A stretch of DNA of 64,000 nucleotides from Melieria omissa (GCA_963971225.1 OZ020267.1:98871536-98935535); one strand, 5' to 3'. Positions 12,874 through 23,944 are shown, numbered from the stretch's first letter. Notes: generated from the sequence alone by a model not told the origin. Made by a program: numbers and translations.

Positions 12874-13996
12874 ATGTCAGCGCCTGACAAACGAACTGTC
12901 GCCGTGACAACGTGCATAGCCAATATGCAAAATCGACACACGTCTGCGAGCAAGCAAAAGCAACGACACAAGCGAAAAACGCGCTGCAGCCGCCCGAATT
13001 GCGGCTGGCTGCGCCTGTTGCTGTTTCTAGTCTGCGGTCTGCAGTTCGTGCAACATTTGCATGTGGTCAACTCGTTGACCGACACCAGTGCGCACGCAAC
13101 AAATCAACTAAACTATAACAACAACAACAGCAGCAGCAGCAGCAATAATAGCAACAACAATGAATTGAAGCGTGTAAATAGTAGGCGAAATTTTAGTAGT
13201 GCAAATAGTAGTAGATTAGGTAGTGTGGTCGAAAACGAGAGTGTACAGAGTGACGTGGCGGCAACGTTGCCGCCGACAGCCGCAGCACGACGCAAGCTGC
13301 GCCGCAAATACGCACCAAAGCCGCAAAATCGCACTGCGCTGCCAACGCCGCGTTACAAAGGCAAACGGCGAAAGGTGCTGCTGCGACCGCATCAGTTGCG
13401 GCAAAATGCAACGCGCACACGAACTACAGCAGCAACAAAAACAACAGCAATCACTGCCAATGCAAACACCACTGCAAATGCTATACCAAAGAATCAAAAA
13501 CAACAACAACAGCGACACCCACAACAGCAGCGCCAACACTTTGCGCAACAGCAGCAGCAACAACAATTCTCCTACAGCGGCCGCACACAACACTATCAGC
13601 GGCAGCAGCAGCAACAGCAGCAAAAGCTGCCACTGCAGCCGCTGCTGCTTGAGCCCACAACTACGCTTCGCGTCAGCACCTCCACCATCGATCAGCGCCA
13701 CCATCGACAGCGCATCACCACTGGCCGCACAACCAGCACCACCTACGGCCAGCAACAGCAGCAGCAGCACTTTGTGGGCAACAGCTCTGTGCTGCAGCAA
13801 CAGCAACAGCAGCAGCAGCACACCACCATCTACGACACAACCACCACGCACAACCGCCAGGATCACGTGCTCATACAGGGCAACACGGACATCGTGCTGT
13901 ACCGCAACATTGGCACGTTGCCATGTCCGCCGGGCGTGCGATTGGTGCCGCATCGCTTCATACCGGTGCACGCGCAACAGCGGCCTCGGCAAAGGG
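12874..13996 (+). CDS. wb: wb first coding exon (probable LN-less isoform): signal/anchor segment plus Gln-rich region
   Basis: This exon encodes 374 codons plus one base. ATG at 12874 has A at -3; the next in-frame Met is codon 18. Residues 1-44 are basic (KQRHKRKTR). Residues 45-62 are hydrophobic (WLRLLLFLVCGLQFV), suited to a signal peptide or anchor. There follow Asn/Ser runs, an Arg/Lys-rich stretch and at least four poly-Gln tracts from CAG/CAA repeats. The last 35 residues are ordinary, with LPCPPG. The donor at 13997 (GTAAGC) leaves phase 1, which fits the phase-1 acceptor at 55943 and would create a Glu codon before the first LE cysteines. No LN domain is encoded. The join over 42 kb is inferred; unspliced, the frame stops at 14037. 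The exon could instead belong to a separate gene. Confidence 0.6.
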
Positions 13997-14501
13997 GTAA
14001 GCAGAGCGGGCGGAAAGTAGAAAATGTTTCCCAATAAACTCTCTTATATGTATGTAAACATGTCCAATGTTTATAAACATTTGTGAACCGCAAATGACTT
14101 TCTAATGCTTATAACTTTCATTTAGATCGTAATTGAACAAACAAAATGCACCCAAATTTAAGTGGGAGGTGCTCTCGGTTCAAGTTTGAACCGTTTGGGC
14201 GTGCCAGGCCAAAAAAGCAAAAAATGTTGCGGACGTGCTTTGGCTCTTAGGTCGAATTATGAGACGAATTGAACCAAAACCAGGCGGCTGATTTGTTCAT
14301 GCAAAACGAAAAATACCATTTAGGCAAAATTAAAAAGTTTAAAAAATTGGTTTTGCCAATTTAGAATTACGTGCTTTTTGAAATAAACTGCTGGCGCCAC
14401 CTATGCGTACTTAGTGCATTGGAAACTTAAATTTTTTTTCAAGTGTTAGTTAAAATTGTATGAAATTTTGTTCATTGGAAGCGAAGTGATGGCGTCTAAT
14501 A

Positions 14502-14939
14502 GTGGAGTGTGTCAGTCGGAAGAACACGACGAGACTACTTCCTCCCCCCGTTTTCGAGGGTGCTGAAAACGATGGTGCTGGGCAATTTGCTTTTTGGGCG
14601 GGGGAAGACCCTCAAAAGGGTTAAAAACCTTGTTTTGTTAGTTAAGTGGGCGCGGAAAGTGGGCGTGGCCGATTTATTATAGCCTATGTTTGCCGCAATG
14701 ACACGCTGAATCGTTTGATACCCATATTGCCTTACAAAAGCTTTCCATAGATGAGTTTTGTTACCATAGTGGGCGTATTAAGGGGGTTTTTAACCCTTTT
14801 GAGGGTCTTCCCCCGCCCAAAAAGCAAATTGCCCAGCACCATCGTCTTCAGCACCCTCGAAAACGGGGGGAGGAAGTAGTCTCGTCGTGTCCAAGAAGAC
14901 TACCGGATTTCGGCCTCTTTTCCGACAGACACACTCCAC
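14502..14939. mobile_element. Foldback-type MITE with long inverted arms, TA-flanked
   Basis: The termini GTGGAGTGTGTC and GACACACTCCAC are exact inverted repeats flanked by TA (14500-14501 and 14940-14941). The arms stay complementary for about 130 bases (14502-14630 against 14788-14939). They include CCCGCCCAAAAAGCAAATTG and the 'ctcgaaaacgggggga' block. The right arm has an extra segment of about 26 bases near 14893-14918. The spacer of about 157 bases has no ORF. TA duplication suggests mobilisation by a Tc1/mariner-type transposase; this is inference. Confidence 0.75.
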
Positions 14940-15051
14940 TATAAAGTAAAAGTTTCTTTATGTCATCGGTACAGAAATTAAATTTCATCGAACAAAAAGC
15001 CAATGTGAACTTTTGTTTTAAACTTGTTAAAACTTCAACCGAAATATTCAA

Positions 15052-15975
15052 TTGATGAACCAAGTTTATGGGGATGATTGTTTATTTCATGACAGATTTC
15101 ATGAGTGGTGGATGGATGGATTGATGGATGAGGGTGGGCAGGAGGGCTACAAGCCTTCTATAGCAATCAGTCCATTTCAGACCATTGTACTATACCCATG
15201 GGGGATAGGGAAGGAAAATGAGAGTAATATCTCATATTTCACCCGTTTTTTAAATGCGTATGCAACACTGTCTTTCCAACATTGGCACGACTACGGTTTC
15301 CTTGGAGCCGCCATTTGAGGGTGTCTTTAGATAGATTGACCAAAAATAAAATTACGAATAAAATTCGATATCTCGCTTCGTTTTCGAGATATCGAGGTTC
15401 GAAAGTCACCACCACATCAGGCAACAGTCAGGTGTGCACAGTATTTTCTGTTCAAATCCATAGTTCCAAGCCATAGTTTTTTTGGCAATAAGTTTTTCCC
15501 AGGTAGACGGCCTTCGGCCGGGCGCTAAAAAAATAACCCTCATGGGAGTCACCACCACATCAGGAAACAGTCAGGTGTGCACAATATGGCGAGATATCGA
15601 AAAATTTTATTCTTCATTTTCGATTTATTTTCGGTCAATCTATTTAAAAACATCATCAAATAGCGGCGTCACGGAAACCGTAGTATCCCCCCAACATTTG
15701 TTACAACACACATTTCAAGCGGATTTGGAAAGGAAGGGGAGGGGACCTAAAATTTAACGCCGAATCCGAACGGCGATTGGCAGTTTTTCGTTCACACTTG
15801 GAGGTTTTGCCATTGCCTGCCAAGAGCGCACTTGTGCGAATCTTGTAATTCTCATCTGATTCATGTGGATAGTGATAGAAGTAGACGAGTTTTTCACCAG
15901 CCCGAGCCAGGAATCGAACCTGGAGCCTTTGGTATGAGAAGCCAGCGCGCTAACTGCTAATCGAGGCCGAGTATC
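15052..15975 (-). mobile_element. tRNA-headed SINE and its 3' body (- strand), split by a MITE
   Basis: Read on the - strand, the head (about 15970-15895) carries a B box GGTTCGATTCC (15910-15920), an A-box-like TTAGCAGTTAGCGCG (15946-15960) and a CAT at the anticodon position. Acceptor and anticodon stems pair poorly, so it is not a functional tRNA gene. The body includes GGCAATGGCAAA and a core CGCCGTTCGGATTCGGCG (15757-15780 region) followed by TAGGTCCC. It continues through 15730-15699, is interrupted at 15690-15284, and resumes at 15283-15236 as GGGTGAAATAT. The same core occurs in the + strand SINE at 29928-30252, and the same body in the fragment at 23553-23704. The 3' limit is uncertain. 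Confidence 0.6.
15284..15690. mobile_element. hAT-type MITE, 407 bp, 8-bp target duplication
   Basis: The element is flanked by CCAACATT on both sides (15276-15283 and 15691-15698). An 8-bp duplication is typical of hAT elements. Its ends share ACTACGGTTTCC / GGAAACCGTAGT, and subterminal ATAGATTGACC / GGTCAATCTAT also pairs. Inside, TCACCACCACATCAGGMAAC plus AGTCAGGTGTGCACA occurs twice (about 15405 and 15546), separated by a GGCCTTCGGCCGGGCGCT block. This central module recurs, inverted, at 32155-32260 in the centre of the large foldback. No ORF. Confidence 0.75.
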
Positions 15976-16109
15976 ATAAGTGGTACTCCCGATTGAAACA
16001 ACCAATGTGTTAGCCAACTGAAATCCGCAATCACCGCAGATCCCATCAAAACTGGGCAACTGGTAATTCTTCAAAGACCAGCCAAAATTTGCATAAAAAA
16101 GGTATCGCA

Positions 16110-16779
16110 TTTCAACTGAAAACTATGCTATCAAAAGAAGCCATCTCATCGATCGCCACTGGCAACTGATTTTTTGACTAAAAGTAGAATTTTAACCATT
16201 ACCAACTGGCTGTTTGTACTTGATTCGGTACGTTTGTACTTTTATCTTTTCAAAAAAAAGTCATTTGACGACGAAAAAAGCCATTGAGGACTTAGGAGGC
16301 CCTCCACTTCCCTTGGCTACGTCCCTAATTCAGAGTCCTCCCTCAATCCTCTAGAGATCCATCACTCGGTCGCGTTAGCTTGTCAGGCTGTAATATCACA
16401 ATTATAGCTCTGGCCAGCTGCTCTCTCTCTTTATGCTCTTAATTTCTGAATATTCTGAAATTTTCTGACCAAACAGTGGTGCTAAAAAAGACACTTGCAT
16501 CAAGTAGCCACCACTTTTAATCCCAGACGCATAAAACAACATTTATCTCGCTAAGTAGGCACAACATTAAAGATTCACATTAGAGATTCTAGGAGACCGA
16601 TGTTCTTTTACCGCAGTTGCCTGAAGCCATGAAGCAATAGAGTTGGATATAAGTCAACTAATCTTCTATTGCCGGCTTTTGGCTTCGCTTCTATGACAAC
16701 TTGCAGCTAACTTAACAGTCTTACTTCAACTTATCCCAGAATCAAATTGGTGTATACATGCTCTTGAATTACGTTCAAT
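16110..16779. other. No gene recognised
   Basis: AT-rich spacer between the SINE and LINE relics. A short CT-rich run occurs near 16420. Part of it may be decayed upstream LINE sequence, but I cannot align it to anything. Confidence 0.4.
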
Positions 16780-17529
16780 GCCAACACATCCTGTCATGGA
16801 AGATAGTTTCCGCCTACCAGACTTCTGCAGTGTCTTCCAAGCGGAAGTACTAGCCATTTTGAAGGCCCTCTCTTTTCTATAACTGCGCAACCTCCTTGGA
16901 GGTTCGGGTTTTCACGGACAGTCAGGCAGCAATTAAAACCCTCGAAGGCCTCTACCACATCGAAGGTGGTCTCTCTCGGCTGCCACTTGCTTAACGAAGA
17001 CGTCTGTACAACATTATTCTGGCTTGGGTACCGTGCCACAGAAGCATCAGCGAAAACTGCGTAGCCGATGAGCTCACCAGACGTGGCACCAGTCACAACA
17101 CTACTATTAACAGTAGGCATCCATGGCAGGAGGAGAGTACATGCTCTATAACCAAACAATTGTGGTCCACTTTTAACCCTGGGCGCACTAAAACACTTGT
17201 CTCGCTCAGCAGACATCAACATCATCAGTACGATCGTTCCAATTTTGACGGGACATATAGAGGAGGAAGAATGTATAAGTCACCTCCTCTGTCACTGTCC
17301 GCCACTCTCTAGACGAAGGTGGAAATCCTTAGACTTTCCTTTCTTTGACAACGTGACGACCTCAGATCAGTCAACATAAGAGAGTTGCTAGGGTTATCCA
17401 CAGAATGAATTGGTTTGTATACATTGTATACACTTTTTCCTTATGGTATTACAAGGGACCTTTTTTGTCTGCTAAGTGTGTCGACAAGTCCCGTGCCCAG
17501 GCAGCCACTTTAACCTCACCTAACCTAAC
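16780..17529 (+). pseudogene. LINE relic: RNase H and C-terminal region with 3' tail
   Basis: Broken frames on the + strand read as the end of a non-LTR retrotransposon ORF2. They include an RNase H-like start with FQAEVLAILKAL (about 16835), FTDSQAAIKTLEG-like codons with shifts (about 16910), WVPCHRSISENCVADELTRR (about 17025) and the terminal Cys/His segment ISHLLCHCPPLSRRRWKSL (about 17278). Several stops and frameshifts make it dead. The 3' end reads CAGCCACTTTAACCTCACCT plus AACCTAAC at 17500-17529. A closely related end lies at 33540-33814. RNase H plus this C-terminus points to the R1/LOA/I group; the exact clade is uncertain. Confidence 0.65.
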
Positions 17530-17899
17530 ACCCTGCTTGTTCGGTTGGAGTCTCACAATAGGCAATTTGTCGATAACCATGTCCCATATCAAAACAGCCC
17601 CTTTAATCTAATTATACAAAACCATTATTTGGTTACCTTCTTTGACACAAAATTCCTGCAATGGTTTACCTTAAACCTTACTGCTTACTCTGATCTGATC
17701 ACCAATACTTTGTCGGTCAATTCAATGACGTGACTGTTGCTCTTCGTGGCACCCATTTGCAGGTACTCAGCTCACCCTGAGAATCCTAAAACTAAAAAGA
17801 TAAATTTCCGCAAACCGAAAGATTTACCAAGTGTGATAAGAGAAGATAAGAGTAGAGGTAAGTCTACTCCTACTCTGTCAATACCCGGGGTTCTCAAAA

Positions 17900-18400
17900 C
17901 GAAGATAGAAAGCTGTGGGCGTGCTATTTCCTATAACTTGGATGACAGCTAACATAAGTGACCTGCTTGGCGAGGTTAGTGGTAGCCATCTTATGGCTCA
18001 TTGTGATATCACAGTGGAAAGCGCGACCCCAAGAAACAAGATACCGCTGAGAAGAAGAAGAAGATTCCGTTATGAATCTGTCTACATCCCTGATATTCTG
18101 AGGCCATAGTTCGGTTAGATTAATGAAGAAAGCTGAGCCGAGAAACATGTCTTCTTCTAATAAGGGACACTGACACAACAGGTGAAGAACGGTCTCCCCC
18201 TTCTTCTCGGAACCGCACTCGACAGACAGAAGTCGTTGGATTGCAGTCTCAGTTTTTCCGAGACAGTGACCAATGAGCACCGAGACTGTTGTGCTTAGAA
18301 TAGCTAAGGTTAAGCAGCTGGTTGGTACGTTTCGAGTAGTAGGCTGGCCAAGTTAGTCGGCAGATATTGCAGGTCTGTTCTTCAGACCACAATTCGTTTC
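17900..18400 (-). pseudogene. LINE relic, ORF2 C-terminus (- strand)
   Basis: On the - strand the frame at 18280-17924 reads IGHCLGKTETAIQRL, then VLHLLCQCPLLEEDM, matching the terminal Cys/His region of R1/LOA-type ORF2 proteins. Further upstream on the same strand (18400-18280) are decayed frames in the same order. Stops interrupt it. It is oriented opposite to the relic at 16780-17529 and differs from it in sequence, so it is a separate insertion. Confidence 0.5.
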
Positions 18401-18602
18401 ATTTTTTTTCAATTTGACCAATGCAAGTAGAGTCCCCACTGGGAGGAAGGGACCTGCTTGGATTCACCCACAAATCAAATTGGTTTCATTCGGCTCTCGA
18501 ATGACTGTAGGGTCAAATCTCTTCTTTGTTGCAATGGTATCATAGTGGGCCCAACTTGTGGTCTCAGTATATCTGCCCTCACAGCCACTTCAACCTAACT
18601 TA
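18400..18602 (+). mobile_element. LINE 3'-end fragment
   Basis: The stretch TGGTATCATAGTGGGCCCAA (about 18534) followed by CAGCCACTTCAACCTAACTT (about 18581) resembles the tails at 17500-17529 and 33740-33814. No coding remnant is clear. The left limit is arbitrary. Confidence 0.4.
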
Positions 18603-18639
18603 AACAAGAGAGTATTGGGTTGGACCCTTTCAGCACTAC

Positions 18640-20816
18640 TGGGATAATACGTCCCACCAAGTTGACCCACGCTAAATATTCATTCGAATTATATGTCGCC
18701 GGATAAAAGACTGATTTCATAATATTTCTACCAAGAGTATTTGGGTTTATAAAATTAAACTCCGTTTCGAAAGGGTTAAAATGCATTAAGGTTGAGATTC
18801 CAGATTCAATGAGCTAAACGTTTCTTAACACAAACTACACAGAGAAATTAAATTTACTATAAGTCATTTATCCATCTATTCATCTTGCGCCGATCCTATC
18901 GACAACAATCAACAAATCTTCGGGTTTCAAGTGACACCCACCAGCTGTCATGTCTCGCTTGTCACTCGACTAAAGAGATCTTCTCCATTTTCAGTGCCTC
19001 TTTCTATTATTTGCTTTTCCACTCTTCGCTGCCAATATGCCATCATATCCCCTCCATGCCTCCCTACACCACTTCTTCATGCTTTTCAGCTGTTATTGCG
19101 GTTTGTTATGTTTTCGCTGCCCTTGTGACCCACTGACTAACGCTTCGCTCCGTGCGCAGCCAACATTCAAAAGCACAAATGGCCCGCGAGGAGGCAAGAA
19201 ACGGCAGCGGAAGCAAAGAAAATCATTGATTTAAGCGCGCTTTGGCTGCAAGAGTGCATTTTCACTTTGTTTTTGTTGCTGCTGCTGCGTGCTGTCAAGC
19301 AACATAACCGCACATTACTGTCACATTGTCAGCACCAGTGTTTTCAATGTACATATGCAATTGGTGTTGTATTTGTTGTTATTGTTTTCATTGCACTGCA
19401 GTTGCAGTTGATTTCCGTTGCTTGCAAGTTTCGAATTTCACGCCCACTGCGCCATTCCAGCAGCACTGAAATTTCTACTGCTTTATTTTTCTGTTTTTTT
19501 TTTCTAGCCTTTTTTTTAATTACACTCGTTTGCTGTGTGCAACAGTTGTTGCTGCTCAGTTTGTTGTTGCTTGGAGATTTTCTTTGCTTAGATTTTTTGA
19601 TTTTGATTTATTATTTTTAGATTAGGTGTCTTTTTACTTTCGTATGGCAACCATGTTAACCGACTCAGTTTACATCTGACATTTGTTGGAAATTCAAGCT
19701 GCAGACGCAACTGTCAACTTTTTCAATTTTTCCGCTTCTTGGTTGTATTTTTTATTTACATTTTTATGTCTGAGGCTGCTGGCGCTCATTTGTCGTTCAG
19801 TTGAGTGAAAATTATTAATGGCGTGCGCTCAAATCCATTACGGAAATATAATCTGTTTGTGAAGAGATTAAATACTAAAAAATAAAAATTGCTACGTAAC
19901 CTCAAACTTAACAAATTTAAATCTTTGCGCGCTATCAAAAACGCCATAAATTTTCATTAATAATGCATACTCAATGAGCAGTATTATGTTGTTGTTGTAA
20001 TAATGCACAACAACAATTTGAGACTAAAGCAATGTGCATGTAAATAATACAAACTTCGATTACGATTGAACCGAATCGAATGCTTTGTCGCCCTAAGCAC
20101 AAAACACATAAAAACTATAATTTTAAAGATTTTATTATTACATGTTGTGGCATTTTGATGCGTTTACAAGACTTTATATGTAAGTACGAGTGGAACAAGT
20201 AAGAAGAGTTTGGAAATTTCCGGCATGTTTTTGAGGTTAAGCGGAAATGTTTCTTTTTAATTTTTATTTTTTTGATGATAAAAAGAATGGAAATAAGAAC
20301 TCAGTTCTAAAACAGCTAAAAACATCTAAATGAGCAATAAAACACATTATTTCTGTTGTTACAATACAATGTTATGGGTCAGTGCTGTCATAAGTGCAGA
20401 GTATGGACTAAGTGAATTAAGTTGGATTGAAGTGAATAAACCTAAATAAAGTAAAATTAAATATAAAAAAAACAAAAATCAGCAGGCAATTGAGTTTTGA
20501 AAATACCTGAACTCCTTTTAAAAAACTTCATAAGATTTAATCAGAAAATCAAAACGGTAGCAAGTTTGATTTGGTTTCAGTGGCATCACATCAGCTTTAA
20601 AGTCAAAAGAAAAGTGATAAATTGCTCCAAACCTGCTTCTAATTCTACCTCTATTACAAGTTGCTTCTGCTTTTGTAGAAACTAATCTTCTTCTGAAACC
20701 GATCTCGAATAGTTTCTATTTCCACACTTGTTTTACAACCATGTTAAAAACCCTAAGGAGAACTTTTGTATTGAACGAATAAAGCAGTGGCCTCCAATAG
20801 TTTCTCTTTCCAAACT
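18640..20816. other. Non-coding intron stretch, no element recognised
   Basis: Nothing here supports a gene. Pyrimidine- and GTT-rich patches near 19260-19620 open a Leu/Phe-rich frame that I regard as spurious. Confidence 0.45.
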
Positions 20817-20969
20817 TAAGGACTGTACCGAAAATAAACTGCACACTTTAAATTCAATATTTCTCTTAGTGTAGACATTTGATCGCAATGCTTAATGTAC
20901 CGTTAGAAAGCATGATCATTTGTGCTTTTTTTGTCTTTGTGTTCTCTGCTACTCGTAGTAAAGTTTTCC

Positions 20970-21427
20970 CGATGTGGCGAATCGAAGAGCAGGTGCGTAA
21001 GAAAATTGTGCACAATTACTGCTCTGAAAAGGAAATTTCTCACAGATAGTTGGCCAATCGATACGAATTCAGTGTCAATAGTGTAAAAATATAATCATCC
21101 AATTTGGAGATACTTGTTTTCTCAACGATTTGCCAAAAAGTGGAAGAAAAAAATGTCGAAGTGACCGGAAACTTGAAAAAGAAGTGCTAACATTAACAAG
21201 AAAAAACAATTCAATGTCTGTACGAGATTTAGCAAAAAAAAGCTAGAACAAGAGCCGCTATGATTCAAAGAGTGAAGCAATGGCATAACCTAAAAACTAA
21301 CAAAAAACAAAAGGTACCCAAAAAAAGTGACAGACAAGTGAAAGTAGGGAAAACAAGGCTTCGAAAATTGTTCGATCGCTTGCATCAGAATTTTGTTGAG
21401 TGTGTTGTGATGGGCGAGGCAACTTAC
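20970..21427 (+). pseudogene. Tc1-type transposase, N-terminal part (broken)
   Basis: The frame from about 20972 reads WRIEEQVRKKIVHNYCSEK, then LANRYEFSVNSVK, a helix-turn-helix DNA-binding region. It continues through several stops to TRAAMIQRVKQWHNLKT and KKQKVPKKS (about 21246-21325), ending at FVECVVMGEATY. At the position where the first catalytic Asp of the DDE triad is expected, the codon is Gly. The remaining part lies beyond the LINE at 22690-23200. Dead by stops, the substitution and the insertion. Confidence 0.75.
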
Positions 21428-22686
21428 ATTACTTCTAACCTTGCCGTTTTCTCTGAATATTGCTTAGCAGCCTTTAGTGAAGGTCTCCAAGTTGACACTA
21501 TTTACACGGACTTTTCTAAAGCTTTTGACACTGTAAGTCATTCAATCCTGGTCTCAAAAATGGCTGCACTAGGTTTTCACTCTACTTTTCTTCAATGGAT
21601 CTACTCGTATCTCTCTAATCGTAAATGTGTTGTAGTGGTTGACAATGTTTCTTCTTTACCTTTTATTGCTTCCTCTGGTGTTCCCCAGGGTAGTATTTTA
21701 GGTCCTCTTTTCTTTGTTATTTTTATTAATGATATTTCAAGTTGCTTCACTAACTCTAACTTTCTACTATATGCTGATGACTTAAAGATCTACACTTCCA
21801 TTAGGAATGCCTCAGATGCGGCTTTTCTCCAATCAGATTTACACAAGGTTACCGATTGGTGTCGTGTCAACCGTTTATCGTTAAACATCAATAAGTGTTT
21901 TCATATGTCATTTTCTAAGTCTCGTGCTCCTATTCCTACTTGTTATTCTATCTGTAATACTCGTCTTAAAGCCATTACCGAGGTTTCGGATTTAGGTGTC
22001 TTCTTCGACTCAAAATTTTTGTTTCACAAGCACCTAAGCTACACAATTGCTAAATCTTATGCTATGCTTGGTTTCATCCGCCGTTTCAGTTCGGACTTTA
22101 CTGATCCATATACACTTAAACTACTTTATATTTCCCTGGTTCGCTCAAAATTAGAATATGCGGTCTTTATTTGGAGGCCCTTCTATGAATGCCACATAAA
22201 ACGTTTAGAACGCATTCAAAAGGCTTTCCTTCGGTTTGCTCTTCGTTCCCTACATTTTGAAAATCCCACTCCCTCTTATAGCTCACGATGCATGCTCATT
22301 GATTTGCGCTCTTTAAATAGCAGAAGGTCTTTCCTCTGTATAATGTTTATTTTTGATCTAATTCGCGGCGCTATTGACGTATCGTGCCTACTGCAACGTA
22401 TAAACTTCATAGCTCCGATTAGAACTCTACGAAGTCAAGATCTGTTTCTAATTCCACGTTGCAAAACAAATTACTCTTTTAATGCCCCAATTGTGCGAGC
22501 TTTGTCTGAGGCTAACTTACTCTCAAATTCTTTAGATTTTTCAGTTCCTAGAAATGTATTCAAGAATTTGTTAGAAAGACTTATAGTATAAGTAGTATAA
22601 GTACAGTATAAGTGTCAGTTAGTCTGTATGAATTGTTATTTAATTCTAGGCTATTTTTAAATAAAGAATAAAGAATAAAGAATAAA
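21428..22686 (+). pseudogene. 5'-truncated LINE: reverse transcriptase, open frame, (AATAAAG)n tail
   Basis: The frame runs open to the stop at 22591 and begins within the reverse transcriptase. Motifs in order are YTDFSKAFDTVSH (about 21504), SGVPQGSILGPLFF (about 21675), LLYADDLKIY with the catalytic YADD (about 21768) and LGVFFDSKFLFHKHL (thumb side, about 21993). The ORF2 tail lacks RNase H. About 70 bases after the stop the element ends in AATAAAGAATAAAGAATAAA (22658-22686). The endonuclease and ORF1 are missing, so it is 5'-truncated, typical of aborted target-primed reverse transcription. The Jockey/CR1-like group is the best guess. The upstream open frame at 21260-21427 is transposase sequence fused by chance. 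The intact frame suggests a fairly young insertion. Confidence 0.85.
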
Positions 22687-22689
22687 ATG

Positions 22690-23200
22690 GACTCAAGAAC
22701 ATTACCAGGTCCCTAATTTTACACAAAGCAGCAAGGTGGTTCTGTCGACCCGTCAGTGTCAACAATTGGAATTGAAAAGTTGACGAGAAAGTCCTCATCT
22801 GGCAGGCTATTTGTTCCTGCGGCCACAGAACTTCTCCTTTCTTTACAAAGGGTACTTTGACCACTGAGATTTACAAAAAAGAGTGTGTTAACCGTCGCCT
22901 TATACCATTCTACAAAAAATAGAATGTTTCGACAATATTTTGGCCCGATTTAGTCAATGCACACTACGCCCGTTCCACATTGACTTTGTTAGAAAAAACA
23001 ATGTCAATAATGTTGCAAAAGAGGAGAATCCGCTAAACGCTCCAGAATTCCGCTCTTTAGAGATATATTGGGCTTTTGTCGAGCGAAATTTAAAGAAGGA
23101 GGGTCGAGTTGTCGCTGACGTCAAGGACTTAAAAAAAACTGGCTAAACGCCAGCGCTGCCGTTGCAAAAGAGAGTGTGCAGAATTTAATTAAGGGGATAA
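22690..23200 (+). pseudogene. Tc1-type transposase, C-terminal part (broken)
   Basis: After the LINE the transposase resumes with WQAICSCGH (about 22800), FFTKGTLTTEIYKKECVNRR (about 22838), then FWPDLVNAHYARSTL with the second catalytic Asp (about 22940). A frame change leads to LEIYWAFVERNLKKEGRV (about 23062), carrying the third acidic position. Stops and shifts separate the pieces. The order and motifs match Tc1 transposases. Confidence 0.75.
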
Positions 23201-23552
23201 AACAAAAAAATCGCCGTAAATTAAGAGAATACATTTTTAAAATAAATTTTAATAAAAAACAAATAAAAATACCATACGCTTCCATACAAAAAAAAATTGT
23301 AACAAAAATTAATAAAAATCGTTATGTTGTGAGCAAAAGAATGTGTGCAGTTTCTTTTCGGTACAGTCCTTATTTCCCGAACACCCTTCTTTAAGCCTTG
23401 AGGGTGATTGCCATAATTTTGTTGTATACTTACTCCACTTAGGGTCATAGGATCTCAACAAGGTCCTTGTATTGATTGAATCAATTGAAACTTTGTCAGG
23501 GCCCTGTATCGTAAAAGTTCTTGAGTTAGTAACATACATATATGAACGTTAG

Positions 23553-23704
23553 GTTAGGTTAGGTTGCGGTGACTGCCTTTATAAGAGACACACTCGGAGG
23601 CCTGAAAGGCCCATTGCGATACCACATATTTCACCCGTTTTGAACTGTGTATGCAAGACTGTTTTGCCAACATATGCTACAGCACACATTTCAAGCGGAT
23701 GGGG
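23553..23704 (-). mobile_element. Short LINE/SINE 3'-end insertion with 15-bp target duplication
   Basis: The insert is flanked by exact copies of ATATATGAACGTTAG (23538-23552 and 23705-23719). Read on the - strand it starts with CCGCTTGAAATGTGTGCTG, shared with the SINE body at 15.2-15.7 kb. It then passes into GTGGTATCGCAATGGGCC and AGTGTGTCTCTT, shared with the LINE end at 33740-33814, and ends in AACCTAACCTAACCTAAC. The long duplication and the repeat tail are typical of target-primed reverse transcription. Confidence 0.75.
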
Positions 23705-23944
23705 ATATATGAACGTTAGTTTCCGACCAAAGGTGGATTTTAAGCCGAATACCGAATATTTGGTCTGACACTAATAAGCGTCCTTTGCGTGTTTGTGCTG
23801 ATAGGTTGAAGGCGCAAAACGGAGTGGTTGGTGTCTTCGATGAGAGCTGTGTCTGTTTGTCTGTAATGGCACTGCTGGTGGTGTTGTTTTTGTTGTTGCG
23901 CTTATAAATACGTCTCCATCTTCTAAATGAATTAGGAATAATAT

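Larger units (their letters stand above)
20819..23370 (+). mobile_element. Tc1-type transposon interrupted by a LINE
   Basis: The terminal inverted repeats AGGACTGTACCGAAAA (20819) and TTTTCGGTACAGTCCT (ending 23370) extend imperfectly to about 30 bases and are flanked by TA (20817-20818 and 23371-23372), the Tc1/mariner target. Transposase remnants lie in order on the + strand on either side of a 5'-truncated LINE (about 21428-22686). Without the LINE the element would be about 1.3 kb, normal for Tc1 elements. Ends, target duplication and coding order all agree. Confidence 0.85.

Noticed and set aside
13216..14034. 272-codon (-) and 265-codon (+) ORFs overlapping wb exon 1
   Set aside because: CAG/CAA repeats keep several frames open at once. 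The frame chosen has the ATG context, the hydrophobic segment and the matching splice phase.
15895..15970. A tRNA-Met gene on the - strand (CAT anticodon position)
   Set aside because: A and B boxes are present but acceptor and anticodon stems pair poorly, and the sequence continues into a SINE core.
21260..21427. N-terminal extension of the LINE reverse transcriptase
   Set aside because: This part of the open frame is Tc1 transposase sequence, fused by the insertion.
23553..23572. TTAGG-type telomere repeat (GTTAGGTTAGGTTAG; also near 45833)
   Set aside because: Flies lack TTAGG telomeres; here it is the (CCTAA)n tail of a LINE/SINE insertion bounded by a target duplication.
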